The translations under genes were made by a program, and so were the position numbers. The notes under the pieces were generated by a model that did no database searches, was not told the DNA's origin, and saw only the letters and a list, made by a program, of their open reading frames with translations. A stretch of DNA of 64,000 nucleotides. Origin: Paguma larvata (Eukaryota > Chordata > Mammalia > Carnivora > Viverridae). The stretch is taken from contig CM057826.1 of assembly GCA_030068075.1 (NCBI GenBank), positions 96,709,804-96,773,803 on the forward strand, in the 5' to 3' direction. This document shows positions 48,355 through 59,888 of this stretch, in pieces (position 1 is the stretch's first letter; every line of letters begins with the position of its first letter).

Positions 48355-49415
48355 TTTAAAACTTTTTTACTGATGTAAAATTAACATAATTTAAATGCAT
48401 CCATTTTAAGTGTACAGTTTGATAAGTTTATGTATATATATATTTTTTTTTGGGGGGGGAAATATATGTAGGGGCGCCTGGGTGGCTCAGTCGGTTAAGC
48501 GTCCACCTCTTGGTTTCAGCTAAGGTCGTGATCTCACAGTTTTTGAGATCTAGCCATGCATCAGGCTCTGTACTGTTAGTGCAGAGCCCACTTGCGATTC
48601 TTTCTCTCCCTCTCTCTCTGCTCCTCCCCTGCTCACATGCATACACATGCATGCTCTCTCTCTCTTCCTGTCTCAAAATAAATACTTTTTATAAAAGAAA
48701 TAAACACACACACACAGCCCTTTACAACATCCGCTCCAATCAAAATATAGAAAACGTTCCCTCATGCCATCTTTGCAACCAATCACCCATTCCTCCCCTG
48801 CCCCAGGCAGCCACTGATCTGATTTTTATTACTGTAGATAGCTTTGCCTGGTCAAGAGCTTCAGAAGTCCAATAATACAGCTTATATAGTCTTTTGTATC
48901 TGGCTTCTTTGGCTCAGCATAATATTTTTGAAATTTGCCATATTGTTGTGTATATGAGTAGTTTGTTACTTTTTCCTGCAGAGTAATATTCCATTATATG
49001 AGTATACCACATTGTTTATCCATCCACCCATTGATAAACATCGGATTATTTTCAGTTTAAGCTATTATGATTAAAGCTACTATAAATCTTCATTTACGAG
49101 TCTTTTTGTGGACCGACGTTTTCATTTCTCTTGGGTAAAAATCTAGAAGTAGAATTGCTGGATCATTTAGTTAACATATGCTTAACTTTATAAAAAACTG
49201 CTGAAGTGTTTCCCAACGTGTTTAAATGTTTTATGCTCTTACCAGGAACATAGGGGAGTTCTTGTTTCTCTACATCCTCACCCGTGCTTAATATTGTCAA
49301 TCTTTTGCTTTTTGACATTTTACTGGGGGTGTAGTGATAGCTCAGTGTTACTTAATTTGTATGTCCCAGATACCTAGGGAAGTCGGACATCTTTTCATGT
49401 GTTTATCGCTCATGT
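48355..49415 (-). mobile_element. Older L1 (L1M/HAL1-like), split by a SINE
   Basis: AATGCATCCATTTTAAGTGT before the SINE; GGCTTCTTTGGCTCAGCATA, GTAATATTCCATTATATGAG and TAGAATTGCTGGATCATTTA after it. Confidence 0.75.
48471..48692 (+). mobile_element. CAN-SINE
   Basis: GGGGCGCCTGGGTGGCTCAG head; tail CAAAATAAATAC. Confidence 0.94.
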
Positions 49416-49429
49416 ATACAGTACCGCTC

Positions 49430-49570
49430 ACCCTTAAACAACACGGGTTTGAAGTGTGCAGGTCCACTTATACGCAGATTTCTTACAATACAGTACTGTA
49501 AGTGCGTTTTCTCTTCCTTATGATTTTCCTAACATTTTCTTTTCTCTAGCTTACTCTATTATTTTCTATG
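49430..49570 (+). mobile_element. Tigger-like DNA transposon, 5' part
   Basis: CTTAAACAACACGGGTTTGA, TCCACTTATACGCAGATTTC and TACAGTACTGTAAGTG match a known TcMar-Tigger-type terminal region. Confidence 0.65.
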
Positions 49571-49855
49571 GTCACAACTATCTTTTACTTCTTCCTTTCC
49601 AATGTGTATGCTCTTTCTTCCCTCAATCTGTTTGAACAGGCTAGGACCACAGCAGAATGTTCACTAGAAATGGTGAGAGAAAACTTCTTCCTTGTTTCTG
49701 ATCTTAGGGAGGAAATATTCAGTCATTTGCCAAAAAGTTTATCATAGAAAAAGAGAAAAATTCTGAAAAGAATCATTTTACAAAATTCAAAACATCCATT
49801 CATGATTAAAGTTCTTGGTATACTTGGAATAAAAGATCAAAGGTATCTATCCTCA

Positions 49856-50072
49856 GGGCACCTGAGTGGCTCAGTCAGTTAGGCATCTGACTTCGGCTCT
49901 GGTCATGATCTCGCGGTCTGTGAGTTCAAGCGCCGCATCGAGCTCTGTGCTGATTCCTCAGAGCCTGGATCCTGCCTCGGATTCTGTGTCTCCCTCTCTC
50001 TCTGCTCCTCCCCCACTCATGCTCTGTCTCTCTCTCTCTCTCTCTCAAAAATAAATAAACATTAAAAAATAT
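49856..50072 (+). mobile_element. CAN-SINE
   Basis: GGGCACCTGAGTGGCTCAGT head. GTATCTATC at 49843-49851 and 50082-50090 suggests a target-site duplication. Confidence 0.94.
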
Positions 50073-50172
50073 TTTAAAACAGTATCTATCTTTGTTGTCT
50101 TCAAAGATTGTTAAGTTTTGTTTTTATGGATATTTAATTTATAAGTGGATTAACTTGATTCTTTGAAGACTT

Positions 50173-50392
50173 ACTTTTTTTTTTTAACATTTTACTTTAC
50201 ATTTTGAGAGATAGACAGAGACAGAGTGCAAGCATGGGAGGGACAGAGAGAGAGGGAGACACAGAATCTGAAGCACGCTCCAGGTTCTGAGGTATCAGTA
50301 CAGAGCCCGACGCGGGGCTCAAACACATGAACCATTGTGAGATCATGACCTGAGTTGAAGTCAGATGCTCAATGGAGCCATCCAGGAGCCCC
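50173..50392 (-). mobile_element. CAN-SINE with 14-bp target-site duplication
   Basis: GAAGACTTACTTTT at 50165-50178 and 50393-50406. It forms a tail-to-tail pair with the preceding SINE. Confidence 0.94.
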
Positions 50393-50406
50393 GAAGACTT
50401 ACTTTT

Positions 50407-51059
50407 AAGCTTCATTGAGGTATATCTAGAGTAGTTAATTAGTCTTAATCCTGAGGTGTGGCTTTTTTGATAGTCTACTCAAAGTCCTTGGTGTTCCCTG
50501 AGGCCTTTCCACTCTGGCTGGTCAGAACTCAAGCATCTCCCAACTCTGTGTGAGCTCCAGGAGTTGTTATGTTTACAGCTCCATGGTACCCTTTCTTTCC
50601 TGGAGAGTGGTTTTTGGCCAAGCTTGTGGTGTCTCCCAGACACATGCACAACTTGGTATTTAGCCAAGACTCAGAGAGAAGAACCCCGTGGCCTGAAAGT
50701 CTTTCTCTGGTTAGTTTCTTCCTCAAAAAACATTCTGTTGTGGAAATTCCAGCTGCCTTAGCCTCCCCACACTCCATTTATCTGTCTTGTCAGCTCTGTG
50801 AGAACTCTGTATTCTGTTTGTGTCCCCCTCCCTGGGTTGGGAAATGCAAATGCCTCTGGTAGAAAACTTGGATGATTCTAGACTCACTTTGTTTGTTTCC
50901 TTTCTCTCAGAAAGTCCAGCCCTGTGCTGCCAATTATTTCACGTCTGAAAACAATTGTTTAATATGTCTCATCTGGTCCTCTCATTGTGTATGGCAGAGG
51001 GGCCAGCCGGTACTATCTACTCTGTCATTGGTGGAAGTAGAAGAGTCACTGGTCTCTTA
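50407..51059. other. Intergenic, nothing recognised
   Basis: No repeat or exon supported. Confidence 0.45.
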
Positions 51060-51067
51060 ATTTAGAA

Positions 51068-51274
51068 CAGGGGTCAGCTAACTTTTTCTGAAAGGGCAGG
51101 ATAGTAAACAGTTGAGGTTTGTAGGCCACACTGTTTCTGTTGCAGTCACTCAACTATGTCACTAGCACAAAAGCAGCCACACACACGTCAGTTAATAAGC
51201 ATGACAGCGTTCCAATAAAATTTTATTTACAAAAATAGACAACTGACCTGCAGGTCATAGTTTGGCAACCTTTG
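51068..51274 (+). mobile_element. hAT-Charlie MITE, both ends present
   Basis: Starts CAGGGGTCAGCTAACTTTTT, contains TTCCAATAAAATTTTATTTA and ends GTTTGGCAACCTTTG. The 8-bp flanks ATTTAGAA/ATCTAGAA differ at one base, as an old hAT duplication would. Confidence 0.85.
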
Positions 51275-52094
51275 ATCTAGAACAGTACCCTGGCCTCTTT
51301 CTTCCCCCATGGCATAGACTCTTTCAAGTGTCCAAGCCAGTCATCTTATTGAATTCGCCAGATTGTGGGTTTGGGTAGTTATTTTCTCAAGGTATTGTGT
51401 AACACATTCCTTCACCCCCTGTTTTCTATAAGTTGTTAATAATTAGGTCAAGAAGCTTCACAAAAGTCAGGTTCAATGTCTTTGGCGAGAATTTGTCTTA
51501 TGTAATGTTGGGAATATTAACTTTAAAAAAGGCATGGTCCAAATCAGTACAGCGGTGCTTTGATCATTGATGAGTTCATCCACTCACCCATTCATCATCC
51601 ATCCATCAGGGATCCGTGGTGGGCCCACCCTTTGCCATGTGCATCTCTCAGTGCCCCGAAGAGCCCAGCGATGTGGTCCAGCCTGCCCTCGGTGGGGTGG
51701 GGCAGGACTGTTGGGTGACAGAAAAGCACAATGTTGAAAAACCAGTGCCTCACTCTGTCTTTCTGGGCCAAGGTCAAAGGGCTCACTTGATCTGAAGTAG
51801 TTGTAAAAATACAAATTCGCCAGCCTTTCAGAGTCAGTGAGGTAGAAAGAATCTCTTGGTGAGGTCCAAAACCTGCATTTTTAACCAGTTCTATTGTTAA
51901 AAATAGGTCAAAGGAAAGTAGATGTGATGAAAGTCACTTCCTAAGGGGTGGGAACCAACCACCTGGGAGGTGGCTGCATTTCCTCGGAATTACCATTGGG
52001 TGTATCAGAAAGACAGACACGCCTTACAGTCCAGGGGTCAGCAGTCCTTCAGGTATGGGAGAAAAAGCCTCTTGACCTCAGGGATGGTGGTGAT
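51275..52094. other. Intergenic, nothing recognised
   Basis: Includes TCATTGATGAGTTCATCC-like low-complexity repeats near 51.57 kb. No gene. Confidence 0.45.
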
Positions 52095-52625
52095 TTAAAA
52101 ATATGTCTACAAATTCTTTGAGACACCTCCTTTGAAAAGGTGGACATTAATTCCTCTCTCCTTGAGTGTGGGCTGGCCCCAGTGACTTGCTCCTAACAGA
52201 CAGAATGGGGCAGACATGATGATGTTTGATGTCAAGACTAGATCCTGAAAAGGACTGTAGCTACCTCCTGGCTTTCTCTGAGATCTCTTGCTCTGAGGGA
52301 TTGCTAAGACACTGCAGGAGCCCTGTGGCTGTCCCCAGGGAAAGGAACTGAGGCCTCCTGCCAACAGCCAGCATCAGCCCTGTGGGAGATCATCTCAGAA
52401 GTGGGCTTTTCAGTCCCTGTCCAGTCAAGCCAGAGGCCTGTGGCCCCAGCTGACATCTTGACTGCAACCTCATGAGAGACCACAGGCCCAAACAACTCAG
52501 CTGAACTGCTCCTGAATTTCCGACCCCACCCCCCCATCCCCCAAACACGGGAAGCAATATATTTCTATTGTTGTTGTAAGCTTGTTCTGGAGTAGTTTGT
52601 TATGCAGCGACAGGTAACTATTAGA
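52095..52625 (-). mobile_element. MaLR/MLT1-type LTR
   Basis: TGAGTGTGGGCTGGCCCCAG, GAACTGAGGCCTCCTGCCAA, CATCTTGACTGCAACCTCAT and TTTGTTATGCAGCGACAGGT follow a common LTR in reverse. Confidence 0.7.
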
Positions 52626-53309
52626 CGGGCTTTGCACATAGTTCAGGACTGCTACTGAAATGGCACAACGGAGCCCCATCTGCCACTTCAGTTGAGGCAG
52701 CCAGCTTGAAAACAACACCATCCAGGGTTGTGCATGCTCTCCTGTTTGACACATGTGTCTTCTCAACTGGCTGCTGACCTCACAGTGCAATTCCCCGGCG
52801 AAACCTAAACTGAGCTTCCAAAGAATCAGGAGTTGGGACATCCACCCCCCCGGGGTGAACTATGTTTGGAGATGACGCCATTGCCCCTTCCTTACCCACA
52901 GAGTGTTCTTTTGAGACTTCTGTCTGAATGGAAGGCAGCTGGGCAGCCCCGCTTCTGGCAGGAGAACAGCCTTTCTAAATGTAGAGCCAACAGCACGTAT
53001 GAGTATCAAAACCGGCACCTTTATTTCATTAACGCCATGTTCTAACAGAACCAGCTGACTGGCCATGATTTTGAAAAATAATGAAACAGTGCTTTGGTGC
53101 CAAATTACTCCAGTCGACTGAGCAGAGCCTATGAAAAAAGATTAAAATGTTAAGTGATCACCAATACTTTTTGATTTAGAGTGAGTTTGGGAATGAGGAA
53201 GCAGAGTATAGTACTCATGATGACTCCTTGTTGGTGGAGTTTGTATCTGACATCTCTCTGAAGGTAAGAGTGAAACGTGACTTCGCTTGCAATAACAAAG
53301 ATCTGAGTT

Positions 53310-54245
53310 AAAACTTTTTTTTTCGATTAGACTACAATCCGGGAAATAATGGGCAAAGTATGGAAATGATTCACAGAAGAGAAAATTCATAAGGCTCTTA
53401 AGACTTGAAAAGATTGCCAATTTCACTCAAAAGGAAATGTGAGTTAAAGCTGCCCTGAAACACGATCTCGCACCTATCAGGTTGGCAAAAATCCAAAACC
53501 TGGGTTCGGATAACACATTCTGTTGTCGAAGTGGTACGGAAATAGGCGCCTGTGTATGTTGCCAATCAGAGTTTAAAATGGCACTCGCCTCATGGAGGAA
53601 AATAGCTAACACCATCACGTACGCATTTACCCTCGAGAGTGGCAGTGCCCCTCGAGGCTGGCCCTGAAGCCATACCTTCTCTGGTCACAAACAGTGCAAG
53701 CACAGGGTTATTCACTGTGATATTATTTATAATATATAAAGATTAGAAACCATTTAAATGTCCAAAGTTAGAGGAATGGTTGAATAAACTACACTATATT
53801 CACACACTAGAGGGCCACGTAGCTGTACCAAAAAATGAGAAAGATCTCTATGTATGGAGTCATTGTCAGGCGAGCTTGTCAGATGGAAAAAGCAAGATGC
53901 AAAGCCACGTATATTTGTGTGTGTGTGTACATATATATCCACGGGTATAAAATTAGCATATCATATACTACATGCTATAGTATTTATTACCCTATATATT
54001 GGCATGCATATTGCAATATATATTCGTATTCATATATAAAATAATATATATTATATGTAAATATATATTGCAAAATATATTTATCAAAAAGAAATACTGG
54101 AAGAAGACAGCTGAAACTAATAGAAGGAATAATGACAGACTGGATGGATGGAAAAGGGTAGGTGAGAAAAAGGATGCAACCAAGACTTTTCTGTGCATAC
54201 CTCTTAATACAGTATATGCTTTATGTTTTCAAAAATTGAATTAAA
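53310..54245 (+). mobile_element. L1M ORF2 3' end and 3' UTR (inactive)
   Basis: CACCTATCAGGTTGGCAAAA, TTATTCACTGTGATATTATT, AACCATTTAAATGTCC and AAAAAGCAAGATGCAAAGCC follow old L1 order. An AT-rich block at 53918-54085 is embedded. Confidence 0.75.
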
Positions 54246-54256
54246 AAACAAAACTG

Positions 54257-54468
54257 GGGGCACCTGTGTGGCTCAGTTGGTTAAGTGTCCGACTTTGGCT
54301 CAGGTCATGATCTCACAGTTCGTGAGTTTGAGCCCCACGTCGGACTCTGTGCAGACAGCTCAGAGCCTGGAGCCTGCTTTAGAGTCTGTGTCTCCCTCTG
54401 TCTTCCCCTCCCCTACTTATGCGCTGTCTCTCTCTGTCTCTCAAAAATAATAATTAAACATAAAAAAA
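54257..54468 (+). mobile_element. CAN-SINE
   Basis: GGGGCACCTGTGTGGCTCAG head; CAAAAATAATAATTAAAC tail. Confidence 0.94.
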
Positions 54469-54469
54469 A

Positions 54470-56559
54470 AAACCTAACCCTAAATGTCAATGGGGATAAA
54501 TGACCCAAATTGTCTATCAAATTAGTAATACAAAGAATAATAATTATTTAAGTGACTTCCAATGTATGTTCTAAGTTTACATTTGTGCTTAATGAAATAT
54601 ATTTTAAGGATTTAAAAAACTTCAAAAATCTTTTACTTTACTCAATAGTCTCATTAGTAGTAATACTGAATTACAATTCAAAGGGAGAAAGAATCCCAAA
54701 GCCAGCAACTTACTATGGAAAGAGGAGACATATAGGAGCTGGACTGCGACTCTACTTCCCTTCTGGGAATGAAGGGCACTCCCTGAAATGGTCCAGGGCG
54801 GGAACGAAGCAGTGACCAGCCGATGGCCATGTATAACTGGGCATCAAGATCCCTTCGCAGTGCACAGCCGTGGAGGACACAGGACTCGTGAAGGACATCA
54901 GCCTCTGCCAGACTGCACCAGGGGCACCTGAGATAACTTGTTTCTCCTCACTGGGCGGCAGGGAGCAGACGCAGCAGGGAAGCAGACTGGCCTGGGCTAG
55001 CACCTGTCAGACCTGGGCTTCTGCCCCAACCCTGCAGGTCCCCTGCAGACAACTTTCCTGCCTGAGCACCAGGAGGGAGGAGGAAAGTTTCAGAGCCTGA
55101 GAAGAGAATCTCAGAGGCAAGTTAGTGCCTAAGGGCCTTTAAGTAAGTGTCTGATGAGTGGTTTGGCACACAACCGCGGTGGTGGCTCATCTACCCCCTC
55201 CCTACCACTGACCCTGCTGAACTTCTGGCCCCTTCAGGCCCGAGCAGCCACCAGAAAGCAGACAGAGTAGTTAAATCCTGCCTGACAATGACGCCATCTC
55301 AGCCCTAGCCGGGCAGGGGCCCTCCCCTGCGTGAGGTGGGGGACAGATCTCCTTTTCAACAGTCACGTGCTTCACCCAGCTGGATTCTCCCCCATCCCCG
55401 CAAAGCATCTCCTACTAGGGAAAGACGAAGGCAAGCCTTCCTCTCTGTTCTTGTCGTTGCCTGCAGGCTGGTGGCAGCATGCGTGATACTCCAGGAATCC
55501 AAGCTATGCAAGATCCCAGGAGCGTTCGTGGCATGAAGCAGACTGACCATGCATGGTTCCCCACCAACAGTCAGAGGACATTTCACCCCTCCGGCCTATC
55601 CCCCACCCCCGCAGCATGCTTCCCAAAGTGTCTCTTCTTTGGAGAAGTTCCTACAGCAGAGGCTGAAGGATCAGAGTGTCCGGTGTCTGGCGTGGGACAC
55701 TGACTGGGGAGCTCTCGAAACTCATCCATCGGAGGCCGGGAGACGCTGAGAGGAAGGAAGACTCCTACTATTCTCATACTATTGCCCACTTGGACAGTTT
55801 CCAGCATTTTCCATTTCAACCTGACTACCTTTTTCCTCCACTCTGCCTCATCTTGACAGACATCGTTGATGCTTCCAGTTATAGGCACCCAGCAGTCCTG
55901 ACTTCCTCTAACACAAAGAAGCAAAGATAAACCCATGCCTTCCCTGATAAATGAGTCCAAGGTCCCCTAGTCTGGAAATATGGGAAGACTCCCCACATGA
56001 AGAAGCGAGGTATCTGACTTTGTCTCCCCACACCCTCGGGGCTGTCTCCCACCTCACTGGCAGAGCTGCCTAGAAGTCGGGGCTAGGGAGACCGTGTGAA
56101 CCCCCCCGTCAACACTGGGGGCTGATGGTAAACCCACAGCCTTCCCTTTTAGGACCCTTAGCGTGGGCTGGGCTGTGTCAACAGGCCTCTCTGGAAGGCA
56201 TAGAAGTCACAAGGGGCTCATAATCCCAGATAATCCAGCCCACAACGTATTGCGTCTGCAGTTTCTGTTGTCCCCATGGGCAGTGTTTTGCAGATCCCTA
56301 GATGACAGACTTTACTCCCCTGGAGATTTGAATTTATTGGCCCAGTCTGGAATGGAGCCTGGGACATTAACTTTTTCAATAGCTATAGTGGTTCTTCATA
56401 GATCCCGCCAGACTACAGTGTCTCTTCTGCCAGCCTAAGGCCACCTTCCAAGATTCCCCTCCCATCTCTAGATCTATTCCTTTCCTATGACCCGCCCTGG
56501 AATGATGTCCGCCTTCAGGGAACATCCACCACCTGCATGGCAACAGTCCTCTGCCCAGC
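54470..56559. other. Intergenic, unassigned
   Basis: Several overlapping short ORFs at 54.7-56.0 kb have no family features. No confident repeat. Confidence 0.4.
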
Positions 56560-56581
56560 AACCAAATCGGAAGGCCAACAG

Positions 56582-56690
56582 TCACGTGACACGGTCATAG
56601 GACACGTGTCCCAGGGGCCTCGCCCCACCTCACTACAGCCTCTCGGGTATAAATTGGATGAGCACATCCTTGTTTCCCCCTCAGTTTTCA
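56582..56690 (+). promoter_or_regulatory. Unassigned promoter-like cluster: two palindromic E-boxes plus TATA
   Basis: GTCACGTGAC (56581-56590) and GACACGTGTC (56601-56610) are perfect 10-bp palindromes centred 20 bp apart. TATAAAT follows at 56648-56654, and an initiator-like TCAGTTT at 56681-56687. E-boxes of this form bind USF, MITF/TFE or MYC-type bHLH factors. There is no ORF downstream. It could be a lncRNA promoter or an old LTR. Confidence 0.4.
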
Positions 56691-57019
56691 TCCTCTGAAA
56701 ACCTGCTTCCCACAGCCTGCCTGCTGCATTCCTCCTTAGTTGGTAAACTGAAGAAATAGCAAAGGGATCTCACCTACTCCCAAATTTGCTTTAGTGTTAG
56801 TAGAGTTGGCTGAGTGGGTTAGTCCACTTAACTGACCCCGGGAGAGGACGAAGAATCCACAAGGAGAGGTTTTCATGGTGTGGAGGCAGCGTAGAAACAC
56901 GGTGTACCTTGTGAGGACTTGCTGACCTCGTCACTGTTTTCCAGAAGGTGGGTATCACACCTCCTGACACCACAGGAGGGAAATCCAGAGTAAGATTTTC
57001 TATGCTACTGATGATAACG

Positions 57020-57850
57020 TTTTGATGTTCAAAAACAAGTAACGCACATGGAAAGATGTTTGATATTATTGGTCACTGGAGAAATTCAAGGAAAACCAGA
57101 ATGAGACACGATTTCATCCTAACTAGGGCGGCTATGATGATGATGATGGTAATAATAATAACAGAAAACAACAAGTGTGGGTGAAAATGTGGAAGAATTG
57201 GAACTCACACACATTGCTTGTGGGAATGGACAAAGGTGCATCTTTGGGAAACAGTTTTCATTTATCTTTTTTTTTTAATGTTTATTTATTTTTGAGACAG
57301 AGCATGAGTGGATGAGGGGCAGAGAGAGAGGGAGACACAGAATGTGAAGCAGGCTCCAGGCTCTGAGCCGTCAGCACAGAGCCCGACGTGGGGCTCGAAC
57401 TCACAGACCGTGAGATCATGACCTGAGCTGAAGTCGGACGCTCAATTGACTGTGCCACCCAAGCGCCCCAACAGTTTTCACTTTAAGTCGGCATATGGCC
57501 CAGCAATTTCGTTCCTAGATATATGACCAAAAGAGTTCAAACAGGCACTCCAACCGATGCTTGTACTGATACCTATGATGACGGAGATGAGTCTCAAAAA
57601 CATGAAATACCCAGAAAAAGTAAATCTATAAAGACAGAAGCAGATTGAGGGTTGCTGGGGGATGGGGGGCGGGAGGCAACGAGGACTGACTGTTTCATGG
57701 GTTTCCTTTTGGGGTAATAAAAATATTTTGGAATTAGATAGAGGAGGTAGCCATACAACATGTAAACATACTAATTGCCACTGAACTGTTCACCTGAAAA
57801 ATGGTTCGTTTTATGTTCTAATGAATTTTACCTTGTTAAAAAAAATGTTA
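57020..57850 (+). mobile_element. L1M 3' region split by a SINE
   Basis: GGAACTCACACACATTGCTT before; GCATATGGCCCAGCAATTTC, GGGTTTCCTTTTGGGGTAAT and AATTGCCACTGAACTGTTCA after. Confidence 0.85.
57269..57469 (-). mobile_element. CAN-SINE with 11-bp target-site duplication
   Basis: AACAGTTTTCA at 57250-57260 and 57470-57480. Inserted in L1M. Confidence 0.95.
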
Positions 57851-59086
57851 ATACATATGAAGGAAAAAACAAAACAAGTAACAGTCCACTAGGTGGCTTT
57901 TCAGAAGCTGTCACCCTTTGCCAGAACCTTGATAGGCAAAGGATGTATCTTCCGTGACTAAATGATTTGCCTCAGCTCTGCCGTGACGTCAGTCCTGCAA
58001 TAAACATCTTCACCCTGGGGACCTGTCTCAATGCTCTGTCTTCTCCAGCCTCCATCTTACTCAATACCGCCGAGAATGACGGAGGTAGAAGACACTTCCT
58101 GACCTAAAGGGTCAGACTTACACCCGAGGATTCTATCTGCACTTTAATTGTATTAGCATAGAAAAGGGAAATGCCCAGTTACAAACCCCAGCTTTGAGCC
58201 ATTAAAAGGTCTTGGTTATAAGGAACACTTATACATGTTTAATATTAAGTCTACCTAGAAATTTCAGCTTAATCTCTTTAAACAAGTAACAGCAGAAGGA
58301 AGTGGTAATAATTTACCCTTTGCTCTAATTTTAAACTGTGAATAATTAACCTTCCAGGAAAAAAAAAAACAGAATTTTAAGAGCAGTTCAATAAATGTCC
58401 AATTCAAAAAGAGATCATTGCTGGTACCCATGATTTACTGTGGTGGCAATTCCCATGGAATCAGTCATTACTTGGGTTAAACTACTGGAGCATTAACGCC
58501 CTTAACTTCTGCCTTCAGGCACTTAACTGCTGGGTAATACAGATTTTTTATGGGGGTGAGGCTAGTGTAAAGCATAGAAAGTTCACATTTTTGCTACATC
58601 AAATTTCATTATCACAAAATTGCTGTGACCACAGATTTTTATTTCCTAAAAGCCAATTGCTCCCAGGTAGAACTGCTAATACTTAGTGGTTATTTCTGGT
58701 TTATATCTAGAATTAAATACTTAACCATCGCACCCAACTGTACAAAAGCTGTCATTCATCACTAGCCTTGTAAGAAAAGTCTGTGGTCCGGGCAGTCTGG
58801 CACCGATACGTTGTAACAGAAAGGCACTTCCTTCTAGGGGATTCTAGTTACCCCAGTAGCCCAAGAAACCTCTTTTCTGACAGCCCTTTCACAATAAGGA
58901 AGTCCTTTCGCAATAATCACCTTCTTGCAAAATGAAAGAAATTTCTTTCCACTTTTCAGAGAAAGAGGAAGAGGAGGAAGAAGGCAGGCAGGGAGTGGGA
59001 AGGAAAGAAGAAGAAAAAATAGTAAAGAACTTAGGAGAGTAATCGAGTTTCTCTGCTTCAGAAGTGGTTAACAATGGAAACAGAAT
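57851..59086. other. Intergenic; CTCF-like and CRE motifs
   Basis: CCACTAGGTGGCTT (57886-57899) partly fits CTCF. TGACGTCA (57984-57991) is a full CRE palindrome, followed by GCAATAAACATCTTC. No gene. Confidence 0.4.
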
Positions 59087-59246
59087 GGGGGTGCCTGGGT
59101 GGCCCAGTCAGTTGAGCATTCGACTTCGGCTCAGGTCATGATCTCATGGTTCATGGGTTCGAGCCCCACATTGGGCTCTGCACTGATAGAACCTGTTTGG
59201 GATTTTCTCTCTCTCTCTCTCTGCCCCTGTCTTGCTATCTCTCTCC

Positions 59247-59283
<37 letters not shown>

Positions 59284-59306
59284 AAAAAAAAAAAAAAAAA
59301 AAAAAG
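59087..59306 (+). mobile_element. CAN-SINE with long CT and A tracts
   Basis: GGGGTGCCTGGGTGGCCCAG head, (CT)n at about 59245-59281 and A23 at the end. Confidence 0.93.
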
Positions 59307-59344
59307 AATGGACCCGGCTAAACATTAACAGCTGCCTCTGGTCA

Positions 59345-59515
59345 GCCTTTGACAGCACAGGGTGGCGACATGCTGGCTTTCAGAGCCCAGTTAGATGGGT
59401 TCAAAACCCAACCCCACCACTGAGAAGCAGTGTGACCTGGAATAACTTAATTCACCTCTCAGAACCTTTGTTTCTTCATCTACCAACTTGGAGAAGGTCT
59501 AAATGAGAGAAGCAG
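59345..59515 (+). mobile_element. MIR
   Basis: GAAGCAGTGTGACCTGGAAT and TCACCTCTCAGAACCTTTGT are the MIR core; it lies just beyond the TMEM171 3' end. Confidence 0.7.
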
Positions 59516-59625
59516 CTTAGGGGCACTTTGCCTCTCCGGCAGTCCAGAGCGCTTAATCCAGAACGTTCACCACTGATGTTGATCAGTGCCAGGGAAATCA
59601 GAGCAGAGCTGATGCCATTGTATTT

Positions 59626-59631
59626 TTTATT
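59626..59631 (-). terminator. TMEM171: Candidate TMEM171 poly(A) signal AATAAA
   Basis: AATAAA on the minus strand 62 bases after the stop codon. A MIR follows at about 59.5 kb. Distal signals are also possible. Confidence 0.45.
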
Positions 59632-59692
59632 ACAAAACAAATTAAATAAAATAGTGATCGATTTTATATACAATTGAACTAGAGTCCACAGC

Positions 59693-59888
59693 TCACGGTG
59701 GGGAAGGCTCAGAAGATGGGGATAAGGATGTGGTTGCCATGAAATCTTTTTCTTCGTATCTGGGAGGCAGTTCAGTGGAGAGATGCGGAGTGTACGAGAT
59801 CCCAGCGGATGAAGGAGTCCCGGAAATGGTGTATATAGATTCACATTCTCTCTCAGAGGCCACTCCTCGGCCCTCGGGAGTTGGGGTC
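59693..59888 (-). CDS. TMEM171: TMEM171 terminal coding exon
   Basis: Exon of 196 coding nt: one base finishing Gly, 64 codons and TGA at 59695-59693. The acceptor is a tandem TAGTAG (59894-59889), so the exon could instead begin three bases earlier and add one Arg in frame. It carries the third PPxY motif (PPRY). Confidence 0.94.
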
